NCBI RefSeq assembly: GCF_015355755.1
Contig: NZ_JACVEE010000001.1
Span: 2,170,001 to 2,234,000, forward strand
DNA from: Nocardia sp. XZ_19_385
GTDB taxonomy: Bacteria > Actinomycetota > Actinomycetes > Mycobacteriales > Mycobacteriaceae
DNA: 64,000 nucleotides
Direction: 5' to 3'
Shown: positions 53,939 through 62,498 of the stretch, piece after piece
How positions within the stretch are numbered: the stretch's first letter is position 1
How the letters are laid out: each line of letters starts with the position of its first letter
Made by a program: the position numbers and the translations under genes
The notes under the pieces: model-generated
The model's database searches: none
Seen by the model: the letters and a program-made list of their open reading frames with translations, nothing else
Told to the model about the DNA's origin: nothing

Positions 53939-55156
53939 GTGACCACCGAGACTCCGCAGGAATCGGAAGAAGCGCGAGACCGGCACGCCTCCTGGATGGA
54001 GCTGTTCTTCGATCTGGTCGCCGTCGCGGGCCTCCAACAGCTCACCCATCTGCTGCATCACGGCCCGACGCTCGCGGACTTCGGCCTGTATGTGGTGCTC
54101 TACCTTGCGTTTTGGATGGTGTGGGCGGTAATCATGCTGTACGGCAATATCGCCCGGGACCACACCCGGGTGATGCTGATGCTGTCGGCGATGCTCGGCC
54201 TGGGGGTGATGGCGGCCGCCGTTGCCGGGCTGCCGGAACGGCATGCGACCGCCTTCGCTGCCGTCTACGTGGTCGTGCGAATCGCGTCCGGACGGCTGTG
54301 GGGGCGCGGCAAGGTGGTGGTCGACTGGCCGGTCATCGAGATGGGTGCGGGGGTGTTGCCCTGGGTCGTATCGCTGTGGGTGCCCGAACCCTGGAAGTAC
54401 TGGTGCTGGGCGGTTGGGCTGGCCATCGACCTGGTGGTCATGTTTTTCATCAGCGGGGACAAGCTACTGGCCGGAGTGCAGGATCAGTTCGACCGGCGCC
54501 TGAAACGGATGCGGCGCAGCAGGGATTTCGACGCCTCGCGGGTACCGAAACTCGAAGCGCTGCACGCCGATCCGGTGCATCTGGGCGAACGCCTGGGCCT
54601 CTACGTGATCATCGTGCTCGGCGAGGGTGTGATCGCGGTCATCGCCGCGGTGGGTGCGGTCGCGTGGACCGCCCGGGTGCTGGTGCTCGGCTTCGCGGCC
54701 TTCGTGATCCTGGCCGGGCTGTGGGCCCTGACGCTGTTGTACGGCGGTGTGGTGAGCCGGCTGCTGGGCGGCACCGAGACCGGGATGTCGCGCCGGCACG
54801 TGATGGTCATGCACTGCTTCCTCACCGGGGCGATCGCCACCATCGCCGGCGGGCTCGGCCTCACTATCGATCATGCCTCCGGGCATCTGACCGCAGGCAT
54901 CGGCTGGGTGCTGTGCGGTGGCGTGGCGGCGTATTTCGCCATCAACGCCTTCGTCGGGGTGTGCACGCCCGCGGGCTGGAAATGGAGTCTCACCTGGCCG
55001 GTTCCGTGTGCCATGTGCGCTGTGGCGCTCGGCATCTTCGCACCGCACATCGGTGCGCTGGGCCTGGTCTGCGGACTGGCCGCGGTGATCCTGCCACCGC
55101 TGCTGTGGGAGTACCGGCGCTCTATCCAGGAACAGGATGAGGGCACAGAGCGTTGA
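53939..55156 (+). CDS. LtrA-family membrane protein (low temperature requirement A)
   Basis: The 405-residue protein has about ten helices and the LtrA start ELFFDLVAVAGLQQLTHLL. Conserved features are SGDKLLAG, LGERLGLYVIIVLGEGVIAV and HCFLTGAIATIAGGLG. Function is unknown beyond a cold-growth phenotype in Listeria. The GTG start at 53939 lies inside the palindrome TCTCGGT-GACC-ACCGAGA (53934-53951), which may regulate it. It is an extra gene between uvrD2 and mrx1 compared with M. tuberculosis. Confidence 0.87.
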   Translation: MTTETPQESEEARDRHASWMELFFDLVAVAGLQQLTHLLHHGPTLADFGLYVVLYLAFWMVWAVIMLYGNIARDHTRVMLMLSAMLGLGVMAAAVAGLPERHATAFAAVYVVVRIASGRLWGRGKVVVDWPVIEMGAGVLPWVVSLWVPEPWKYWCWAVGLAIDLVVMFFISGDKLLAGVQDQFDRRLKRMRRSRDFDASRVPKLEALHADPVHLGERLGLYVIIVLGEGVIAVIAAVGAVAWTARVLVLGFAAFVILAGLWALTLLYGGVVSRLLGGTETGMSRRHVMVMHCFLTGAIATIAGGLGLTIDHASGHLTAGIGWVLCGGVAAYFAINAFVGVCTPAGWKWSLTWPVPCAMCAVALGIFAPHIGALGLVCGLAAVILPPLLWEYRRSIQEQDEGTER

Positions 55157-55163
55157 AGGGTCC

Positions 55164-55421
55164 GTGACTGACGCAAAGGTTGATCTGACCATGTACTCGA
55201 CCACCTGGTGCGGCTACTGCCGACGGCTGAAGAAGCAGCTGGACGAGTCCGGCATCAGCTATGTCGAGGTCGATATCGAGCAGGACCCGGCCTCGGCCGA
55301 ATTCGTCGGCAGCGTCAACAACGGCAACCACGTGGTGCCGACGGTGAAGTTCGCCGACGGTTCCACGGCGACCAACCCGTCGCTGGCCGCCGTCAAACAG
55401 CATCTCGCGACGCTGTCCTAG
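55164..55421 (+). CDS. mrx1: Mycoredoxin
   Basis: The 85-residue glutaredoxin-like protein has the active site CGYC (Cys16, Cys19), and NHVVPTVKFADGSTATNPS, the mycoredoxin signature (TVPTVKFADG in M. tuberculosis Rv3198A). It reduces mycothiol mixed disulfides using mycothiol. GTG 55164 with GAAGGG upstream was chosen over an earlier in-frame ATG. It overlaps nudC by four bases (convergent). Confidence 0.93.
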   Translation: MTDAKVDLTMYSTTWCGYCRRLKKQLDESGISYVEVDIEQDPASAEFVGSVNNGNHVVPTVKFADGSTATNPSLAAVKQHLATLS

Positions 55422-56320
55422 GACTCGAGTTCGGCCCAGGATTCGACGATGGTGCGGGCGATGGAGATCGACCCGGGCAGCAGCAGGCGGGTGCCTTCTT
55501 TCTGCGCGGACCAGTCGCCCAGCGCCAGCGCCTCGCGGACCTCGGCGCGGGTGAACCAGTAGGCCTCGGCGATCTCACCGTCGGAGAAGACCAGCGGCTG
55601 TTCCGGGTCGGCGACGGCGGCGAAGCCGAGCATCAGCGACCGCGGGAACGGCCACGGCTGGCTGCCGAGGTAGTGGATGTCGCGCAGATCGACGCCGACC
55701 TCCTCCTTCACCTCGCGCTCCACGCAGCGTTCGAGCGATTCGCCCGCCTCCACGAAACCGGCCAGCAGGGAGAACAGCGTCTTCGGCCAGGTGTGCTGGC
55801 GGGCCAGCAGCACGCGGTCGCCGCCGTCGTGGATCAGGCAGATCACCGCGGGATCGATGCGCGGGAACTCCTCGTATCCGCCCTCGGTTACCCGCGACCA
55901 GCCGCCCTTCGCCGCGACCGTGACGCTGCCGTCGGCGGCGCTGAATCCGGCCTTGTCGTGCCAGTTCAGCAGGGCGATCGCGGTGGACAGCAAGCCCGCG
56001 GTGTAGTCGTCGACCTCGTTCGCGGCGACGCGCAGGTCCATCAGGGTGCCGGTGATCTCGTCGTCCCGGACCGCCCAGACATGGCAGCCCTCGCCGATAC
56101 CGAGGAACACCCCGGCCGGGTTCGGCTCGGCGGACAGGTCGGTGGCCGCATCCAGAACCAGTGCGCCGTCCTCGAATCGGACCTGGCCGCGCTTGTTCAC
56201 CCGCAGCAACCGGGCCTGGGCCCAGCCTTCCTTCAGCGCTTGCTCGTCGGTGCGGGTCTCCTCGGCCCGGTCGACGACGGAACGCGAGAGCAGGGGGACA
56301 CCATTCAGCTGAAACGACAC
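55418..56320 (-). CDS. nudC: NAD(H) pyrophosphatase NudC
   Basis: The 300-residue protein has the Nudix box GFVEAGESLERCVEREVKEEVGV and the NudC-specific SQPWPFPRS after it. It hydrolyses NADH or NAD caps to NMNH plus AMP. The zinc-ribbon region, normally four Cys, reads NWHDKAGFSAADGS without Cys, so this homologue does not bind zinc there. The N-terminal NTF2-like domain is present. It is convergent with mrx1. Confidence 0.92.
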   Translation of the reverse strand: MSFQLNGVPLLSRSVVDRAEETRTDEQALKEGWAQARLLRVNKRGQVRFEDGALVLDAATDLSAEPNPAGVFLGIGEGCHVWAVRDDEITGTLMDLRVAANEVDDYTAGLLSTAIALLNWHDKAGFSAADGSVTVAAKGGWSRVTEGGYEEFPRIDPAVICLIHDGGDRVLLARQHTWPKTLFSLLAGFVEAGESLERCVEREVKEEVGVDLRDIHYLGSQPWPFPRSLMLGFAAVADPEQPLVFSDGEIAEAYWFTRAEVREALALGDWSAQKEGTRLLLPGSISIARTIVESWAELES

Positions 56321-56345
56321 GCTTCGATGCTAGCCCCCTGGCGGA

Positions 56346-57419
56346 TCACTTCTGCGTGCGGCGAATGTAGAGCAGTTTGTCGCCGGCCTCGATGGCGTCG
56401 ACCGCGGGCTCGCCCACTCGGACCAGGGTTCCGTCACGCACCACGCCCAGCACGATGTCGCTGAGATGCCGTGGGGAACCACCGATTTCGGACGGCTCCA
56501 CCTCGCGTTCGGCGACCGCGAAACCCTGCTCCGGGGTGAGCAGGTCCTCCATGATCTCCACGACGTTCGGCGTGGTGGTGGCGACGCCCAGCAGGCGGCC
56601 CGCCGTCTCCGAGGACACCACGACCGAGTCCGCGCCGGACTGCCGCAGCAGATGGGTGTTCTCGGCCTCGCGCACCGCGACCACGATCTTCGCGGCCTTG
56701 TTCAGCTCGCGGGCGGTGAGGGTGATCAGCACGGCGGTGTCGTCGCGGTTGGCGGCCACGACCACCGAGGACGCGTTCTGCACACCCGCCAGACGCAAGA
56801 TATCCGACCGGGTGGCCGAACCGTGCACGGTCACCAGGCCCGCGTTGGCGGCGGCGTCCAATACCTCGAGATCGGTGTCGACCACCACGACGTCGGCCGG
56901 CTGCACGCCGTCGCCGAGCATGGCGTCGATCGCGGTCCGCCCCTTCGTGCCGTATCCGACAACCACGGTGTGATTACGCACGCTGCGCCTCCAACGCTGA
57001 ATCTTGAATGCTTGCCGGGAACGTTCGGTGAGCACGCCGAGGGTGGTACCGACGAGCACGATGAGGAACAGCACGCGCAGCGGCGTGATGATGACGATGT
57101 TGGCCAGCCGCGCCGCCGGTGACACCGGGGAGATATCGCCGTAGCCGGTGGTCGACAGCGACACCGTCGCGTAGTAGAACGCGTCCAGGAACGACAGCTC
57201 GTCCTCGGACACGTCCCGATAGCCGTGCCGCCCGATGTACACAACCGTCGCCGCGGTGAACAGCAGCGCCACCGCGAACAGCACCCGGCGAAGCAGCTGT
57301 GTCCACGGACTCGTCTGAACTTCCGGGATCCGCAGCAGACCGACCAGCGCGAAATGCGGGCGGGACGAGACTCCCCGCTTGTTCGCGTTCTCCTCGAACT
57401 CACTCAACACCGGTCTCAC
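56346..57419 (-). CDS. Two-helix K+ channel with RCK/TrkA domain (Rv3200c homologue)
   Basis: The protein of about 357 residues has two transmembrane helices around a selectivity filter TTGYGD. A TrkA-N/RCK domain follows with a Rossmann motif (VVVGYGTKGRTAIDAML) and the acidic ribose-binding VVDTD. A C-terminal TrkA-C domain (DIVLGVVRDGTLVRVGEPAVDAIEAGDKLLYI) ends the protein. It conducts K+ gated by a nucleotide. Several starts are possible: GTG 57419, GTG 57410 and ATG 57476. Gene order matches M. tuberculosis. Confidence 0.9.
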   Translation of the reverse strand: MRPVLSEFEENANKRGVSSRPHFALVGLLRIPEVQTSPWTQLLRRVLFAVALLFTAATVVYIGRHGYRDVSEDELSFLDAFYYATVSLSTTGYGDISPVSPAARLANIVIITPLRVLFLIVLVGTTLGVLTERSRQAFKIQRWRRSVRNHTVVVGYGTKGRTAIDAMLGDGVQPADVVVVDTDLEVLDAAANAGLVTVHGSATRSDILRLAGVQNASSVVVAANRDDTAVLITLTARELNKAAKIVVAVREAENTHLLRQSGADSVVVSSETAGRLLGVATTTPNVVEIMEDLLTPEQGFAVAEREVEPSEIGGSPRHLSDIVLGVVRDGTLVRVGEPAVDAIEAGDKLLYIRRTQK

Positions 57420-57537
57420 CACCCCTGTCGCTGCTCCCGACGAACTCCGGCATGACATCTCGCTCCGGCACGACACGGGAGCCTACCGCGCGAACGGCGA
57501 GATGCCCGGCCGAGGCGCAATACCTGGTGCGGGGGTG

Positions 57538-57933
57538 TCAGCCCTTGTGGCAGACGACCTCGAGCATGAAGCCGTCGGGGCCGTGGAAGAAGGCCGCGTA
57601 ATAGCCCGGGTGATACTGCGGGAATTCCTGTGGCGGCTCGATGATCTCGGCACCGCGGGCCCGGGCCCAGTCGTGGATCGCGTCCACTTCGGCGGGTGTC
57701 TTGACCATGAAGGCCAAGTGCTGCAAGCCAACCCGATGGCGGGAATAGTCGGTTGCCTCGAGGGCCTGGTAGAAGAACAGGACCGTGCCGATCTTCCCGC
57801 CCGCGGGGCGGTAGGAGAATTCGGCCGGGCCGGCGACGAACGGTTCGAAACCCAGCATGGGCAGGAGTTCGTCGTAGTAGGCGCGGGCCGTAGGCAGGTC
57901 GCTGACGTTCACGCCGAGGTGTCCGAGGGGCAT
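57538..57933 (-). CDS. VOC (glyoxalase/bleomycin resistance) family protein
   Basis: The 131-residue protein has two VOC beta-alpha-beta3 units. Metal-ligand candidates are His5 (PLGHLGVNV), His in GLQHLAFMV, and Glu in FMLEVVCHK. The fold supports a lyase, dioxygenase or binding protein; activity cannot be assigned. It is an extra gene within the otherwise conserved mycobacterial block. Confidence 0.85.
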   Translation of the reverse strand: MPLGHLGVNVSDLPTARAYYDELLPMLGFEPFVAGPAEFSYRPAGGKIGTVLFFYQALEATDYSRHRVGLQHLAFMVKTPAEVDAIHDWARARGAEIIEPPQEFPQYHPGYYAAFFHGPDGFMLEVVCHKG

Positions 57934-58001
57934 GGATTCGAGGCTATGGGGTGTTGCACTTCGTCATGCCGAAACCGTTCGACTCGATCGTGCCGCGGCA
58001 A

Positions 58002-58481
58002 CTACCCGGGCAGGCTCGCACCTATACCGGCTTCCGCTCCAGATCCCGTTGAGTCGCCGGGCACGGTGACGCGGAACATGAAGCAGCCGTAGGCGATGTT
58101 GCGACTGTGCACTGCCACCACCCCGGGCTCGGCGAGCACCGCCGCTAGCGCTGCCTCCGGGTAGGTGCCGTCGTGGACGCGCGTCGCCGGATGGATCCAG
58201 CCGCGAATGTCGTAGGCGCGCAGCACCTGTGGTCGGCCCAGCCATTCCGGCGGGTAGCTGGACAGCGAGTCCGGGCCGGGGCATTTGCCGGCGTGTGTGA
58301 ACACCGCGCCCCTCTCCCGGTACGGGCTTTCCGGAAGTGGCGGCTCGTAGTTGAACAGCACGATCGCCTCGCCCTCGACCGCGTCTCGCAGGCAGCAGCG
58401 CAGCGGTTCACCACCCTGAGCGGCCATCGGGACAGTGCCGGCGCCGGGTTCGGTGATCGGATGGATCAGGTATTCGGTCAT
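58002..58481 (-). CDS. DUF1203 family protein
   Basis: The 159-residue protein matches DUF1203: GEPLRCCLRDAVEGEAIVLFNYEPPLPESPYRERGAVFTHAGKC, then YPPEWLGRPQVLRAYDIRGWIHPATRVHDG, and the C-terminal VHSRNIAYGCFMFRV. Function is unknown; some homologues are stress-related. ATG 58481 was chosen because the family begins with TxYxIHPI. A longer frame would overlap the end of adnB. Confidence 0.82.
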   Translation of the reverse strand: MTEYLIHPITEPGAGTVPMAAQGGEPLRCCLRDAVEGEAIVLFNYEPPLPESPYRERGAVFTHAGKCPGPDSLSSYPPEWLGRPQVLRAYDIRGWIHPATRVHDGTYPEAALAAVLAEPGVVAVHSRNIAYGCFMFRVTVPGDSTGSGAEAGIGASLPG

Positions 58482-58537
58482 CACCACAGACTCACGCATT
58501 CGGCGTGCGGGATCCGGCGGGAAAACGACGCCGCGTT

Positions 58538-61500
58538 TCATCCAGTGGGTGGGGCCGAGGTGTGAATGAGATCGGCGAGTTCGGCCGGGCCCGGCAGCGA
58601 GCTGGGGGCGACGGTACGGCCCGTACGGACGTAATGGAAAGCGGCGCTGATCTTTTCGAGCATGGCGGCTTCGGTGGCGCCGGTGCGGGCGGCCATCAGG
58701 CGGGCCCAGGCCAGGCGGTAGATGGCCAGCTGCATGGCGACGGCCGGTTCGTCGCCGTGAGTGGGTACGGCGCCGGTCTTCCAGTCGACGACGACCCAGC
58801 CGCCGCCGGGTTCGGCGAAGACGGCGTCCATGCGGCCGCGGATGACCGTGCCCGCGATCGAGGTTTCGAACGGGATCTCCACCTCGACCGGGCTGCGGTT
58901 GGCCCACGGTGAGTTCAAGAACGCGTCCTGCATGCGGGTGAGCTCGGCATCGACGCCCTGGTCGGCGGTTTCGAGTTCGCCGACGCCGGGGAGTTGATCC
59001 AAGCCGACCAGACGGCTGTCGCTGAACCAGCGCTGTACCCAGGCATGGAAGGCGGTGCCGCGGCGCGCCAGCGGGTTCGGCGGGAACGGCAGCGGACGAC
59101 GCAGGCGGCGCGCGAGTTTCGCCGGGTCGGCGCGCATTTCCACCAGCGCGGTGGCCGGAATCTGGCCCGGCAGTTCGACTTCTTGCGCGGCGGCCTGGTC
59201 GGCTTCGAATTCGGCCAGCAGGGCGTCGACGTCGGCGGCCCAGCCATCCGGATCATCCGGGTCGGAGGGTGGGGTGTAATCGTCCGGCGGGGGGATGAAA
59301 TCGTCTGGGAGCGGAGCGAATTCGTCCAGCAGGGGCGGGACATCGTCGAATGCGGCGAATTCGACCAGCGGGTGTGCGAAATCGTCCGGCGGCGGGGCCG
59401 GTTCGTCCAGTGGCGGAGCTGACTCTTCCGGAGGGGGTGGAATGTCTTCCCACGGTGTGCCTTCGGGATCCTCTGGTGGAGGTGGAAGATCGTCTGTCGG
59501 CTGGACGAGTTGGCCTGAAACCGCGGGGCGATCGTCAGCAGGTGCGGCGGGGCGCACGAAATCCGGGGGCAACGGGACCGAGACGGTGGTCCTCTCGGCG
59601 CGCTCCCACGGTGTGGCCAGGCTGGGGCGTGGAGTCTTGTCGTCCCACGGGGCGGAGTGCGCAGCCGCAGCGGGCAATTCGTCGTGTGGGGCTGGCTGCG
59701 GATCGGCCGCGCCCGATATGTCGCGGGCGGAGTCGGAAGTCGCCGGGCGGGCGCGCAGTTCCGCCAAGGCGGCGCGGACCATGGCGGCGCCTTGTTCGAT
59801 GGGGTCGCGGCGGTTGCCGAGGGGGTCGCGGGGCCATTCGGCGGTGGCGGGGTTGTCGGTGAAGGGGTTGACGGCATCGGGTTCGGGCGGGTCGTCCCAG
59901 CGCGGGACGTCGATGCCGCCGTCGGTGTCGGCGGCGTGCTTCAGTTCCAGGAGGAAGTCGGAAGGGCCCTTGGGGGACGAACCGGTTTCGGCCCAGTGGT
60001 GTGCCGAAACCAGGAGTACGCGTTCGGTTCTGGTGAGCGCGACATAGAACAGGCGGCGGTCCTCGTCGAGGCGGCGGCGGTCCAGGGCCTCCTTGTGCGA
60101 CTTGATGGCGCGTTCCAGGTCGGCGCGGTCGTAGAGGTCGGACAGGTCGAGCACCGGGACGCCCTCGGCGGCGTCATCCTGGATGCGGTCGCCGCGCAGG
60201 GTCGTCGGGAGTTCGGCCAGTGCGCCGAGCCAGGTGCCGGATGCGGCGCCGGAGGGGAACACGCCGCGCACCACGTGCGGCACCGCGACGATCTCCCACT
60301 CCAGGCCCTTGGCGGCGTGCACCGTCAGCACCTGCACGCGGTCCTTGGCGACTTCCACTTCGCCTGGCTCCAAACCGTTTTCGACCGATTCGGCGGCGGC
60401 GAAGAAGGCGAGCAGACCGCTCAGCGAGGCACCGGTATCGGCGGCGTAACCCGCGACGACCTCGGCGAAGGCGTCCAAATGTTCACGGCCCGCGCCGGTT
60501 CCGGCCATCGCCCGACGGGCCTGGGTTTCCACTCCGACACCGATGGTGCGTTCGACATCGGCGACGAGTTCGGCCAAGGGCTGGCCGCTGCGTTCGCGCA
60601 ATGCGCCGAGTTCGCGGCCGAGCGCTTCGATGCGGGCGATGCCGGAGTCCGAATAGTTCTCCGCGTCACCGGGATCGGCGATCGCATCGGCGAGCCCGGC
60701 TTGCTCGGCGGGTTCGGGAGCCACCTCGCGCAGCGCTGCCGCGAGGGTGGTGCTGTCGGTGATCTCCCCCGAGTCGCCACCCGAGAGCCTGCTGATCGAC
60801 AGGTCGCGGGCTCGCCGGGCAAGCGCGGCGATATCCGCGACACCGATGCGCCAGCGGGCGCCGGTGAGGATGCGCATGGCGGCACTGCCCGCCGCGGGCT
60901 CGGCGATCAGGCGCAGGGTTGCGACGATATCGGCGACCTCCGGGGTGGCGAGCAGACCACCGAGCCCGACGATCTCTACCGGAAGGCCTTGCGCACGTAA
61001 GGCTTCCGCGAGCGGCGAGGCATCGGCATTGCGGCGCACGAGCACCGCGGAGGTGGGCGGCGGCTCGTCGGCCGCGCGGCGGACCGCCCACTCCGCCGCG
61101 ATCTGCTCAGCGATCCATTGCCGTTCCCCGGCCACGGTTTCGGTGAGCGCGAGTTCGACGATGCCCTGGCCCGCATCGGGTTTGGCGCGCAGGGCGTCAA
61201 CGGTGACGCCGCCCTTGTCGATGGCGCTGCGGCGCAGCGGATCTGCGACCAGATTGGCGATCGCGAGTGCCTCGGGCGGATTACGCCAGCTGGTGAGCAG
61301 CGGCAAGGTCGGCGCGGGAACGCCTGGTGCGGTGGGGAAGTCGGTGGCGAACCGCGGCAGGTTCGCGGCGGACGCACCGCGCCAGCCGTAGATGGACTGC
61401 ATCGGGTCACCGACCGCGGTGACAGCCAGACGTTGTGCACCGGACTGTGGTGTGGAACCGCCGAAAAGCGAAGCGAGCAGGACACGCTGGGCATGACCCG

Positions 61501-62362
61501 TGTCCTGGTATTCGTCGAGGAGGACGAGGCGGAAACGCGCGCGTTCGGCGGCGGCGACCTCGTGATGTTCGGCGGCGAGCCGAGCCGCGAGCGACATCTG
61601 GGCGCCGAAATCCAGTGCGCCACGGCGACGTAACGCTTCGGACAGCTGCTGCACCAAGGGCAACAGGGCGACGCGTTCCTTCTGGACATCGAGGATGCTG
61701 CGCAGCGTCTGGCTGGGCCCGCCGCGCTGGCGTGGTCCCGCGGGCAGCGTGTAGACCAGTTTCTCCAGCTCGGTGTGCGCCTCGGCCAGCTGTTCGGCCT
61801 CCACCAGATGCTCGGCGAGCTGACCGGACAGCGCCAGCACCGCCTCGGTCACCGACACCGGGGTGCGATCGGTGTCCAGGTCGCCGTCCCAGTTGCGTAC
61901 GACCTGGTGCGCGAGCTGCCACAGCTGGGTCTGGGTGAGCAGCGTCGCCGAGGGTTCCACCGGCAGCAACAGCCCGTGTTCGGTCAGCAGCCTGCCCGCG
62001 TACGAGTGATAGGTGCTGATCTCCGGCTCCGCACCGGCCAGCTGGGCACGCAGATCCCCGGTCGAGTCCAGCTCCCGCAGCAACGGCGCGCCCGCCAATC
62101 GAGCGAGCCTGGTCCGGATACGAGAGGTCAACTGCTGCGCGGCTTTTCGCGTGAATGTCAGCCCGAGCACCTGATCCGGCAATACCAGCCGATTGGCCAC
62201 CATCCAGACGACCCGGGCGGCCATCGTCTCGGTTTTACCCGCGCCCGCACCGGCCACCACCAGCGTCGGACCCGCAGGTGCCGCGATGACAGCTGCCTGT
62301 TCGTCTGTCGGCGGCGGCAGTCCGAGCGCGTCGGCCAGCTGCTGCGGGGTCACTTGACTCAT
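58538..62362 (-). CDS. adnB: Helicase-nuclease subunit AdnB
   Basis: The 1274-residue protein is a UvrD-like helicase with a C-terminal RecB-like nuclease. Walker A is AGAGAGKT, LLDEYQDTG is motif II, and YVALTRTERVLLV motif VI. The nuclease has RGTAFHAWVQRWF and VVVDWKTG (Asp1193, Lys1195) with QLAIYRLAWARL. It resects double-strand breaks with AdnA. It is about 170 residues longer than M. tuberculosis Rv3201c; an Asp/Pro/Glu-rich segment of about 100 residues between helicase and nuclease accounts for much of this. Confidence 0.92.
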   Translation of the reverse strand: MSQVTPQQLADALGLPPPTDEQAAVIAAPAGPTLVVAGAGAGKTETMAARVVWMVANRLVLPDQVLGLTFTRKAAQQLTSRIRTRLARLAGAPLLRELDSTGDLRAQLAGAEPEISTYHSYAGRLLTEHGLLLPVEPSATLLTQTQLWQLAHQVVRNWDGDLDTDRTPVSVTEAVLALSGQLAEHLVEAEQLAEAHTELEKLVYTLPAGPRQRGGPSQTLRSILDVQKERVALLPLVQQLSEALRRRGALDFGAQMSLAARLAAEHHEVAAAERARFRLVLLDEYQDTGHAQRVLLASLFGGSTPQSGAQRLAVTAVGDPMQSIYGWRGASAANLPRFATDFPTAPGVPAPTLPLLTSWRNPPEALAIANLVADPLRRSAIDKGGVTVDALRAKPDAGQGIVELALTETVAGERQWIAEQIAAEWAVRRAADEPPPTSAVLVRRNADASPLAEALRAQGLPVEIVGLGGLLATPEVADIVATLRLIAEPAAGSAAMRILTGARWRIGVADIAALARRARDLSISRLSGGDSGEITDSTTLAAALREVAPEPAEQAGLADAIADPGDAENYSDSGIARIEALGRELGALRERSGQPLAELVADVERTIGVGVETQARRAMAGTGAGREHLDAFAEVVAGYAADTGASLSGLLAFFAAAESVENGLEPGEVEVAKDRVQVLTVHAAKGLEWEIVAVPHVVRGVFPSGAASGTWLGALAELPTTLRGDRIQDDAAEGVPVLDLSDLYDRADLERAIKSHKEALDRRRLDEDRRLFYVALTRTERVLLVSAHHWAETGSSPKGPSDFLLELKHAADTDGGIDVPRWDDPPEPDAVNPFTDNPATAEWPRDPLGNRRDPIEQGAAMVRAALAELRARPATSDSARDISGAADPQPAPHDELPAAAAHSAPWDDKTPRPSLATPWERAERTTVSVPLPPDFVRPAAPADDRPAVSGQLVQPTDDLPPPPEDPEGTPWEDIPPPPEESAPPLDEPAPPPDDFAHPLVEFAAFDDVPPLLDEFAPLPDDFIPPPDDYTPPSDPDDPDGWAADVDALLAEFEADQAAAQEVELPGQIPATALVEMRADPAKLARRLRRPLPFPPNPLARRGTAFHAWVQRWFSDSRLVGLDQLPGVGELETADQGVDAELTRMQDAFLNSPWANRSPVEVEIPFETSIAGTVIRGRMDAVFAEPGGGWVVVDWKTGAVPTHGDEPAVAMQLAIYRLAWARLMAARTGATEAAMLEKISAAFHYVRTGRTVAPSSLPGPAELADLIHTSAPPTG

Positions 62363-62498
62363 GTGCGCGCCCCGAAACGATCCGCACCGGTCAAGCCACG
62401 CCCGCGCGCAACCGCAAACCAGCGTCGGCGAGGAGTTGCTTTGCGACAGGCCGCGATTGGCCGTACGCGGCGGTCCACACGGGACCGGCAGGGTGCGC

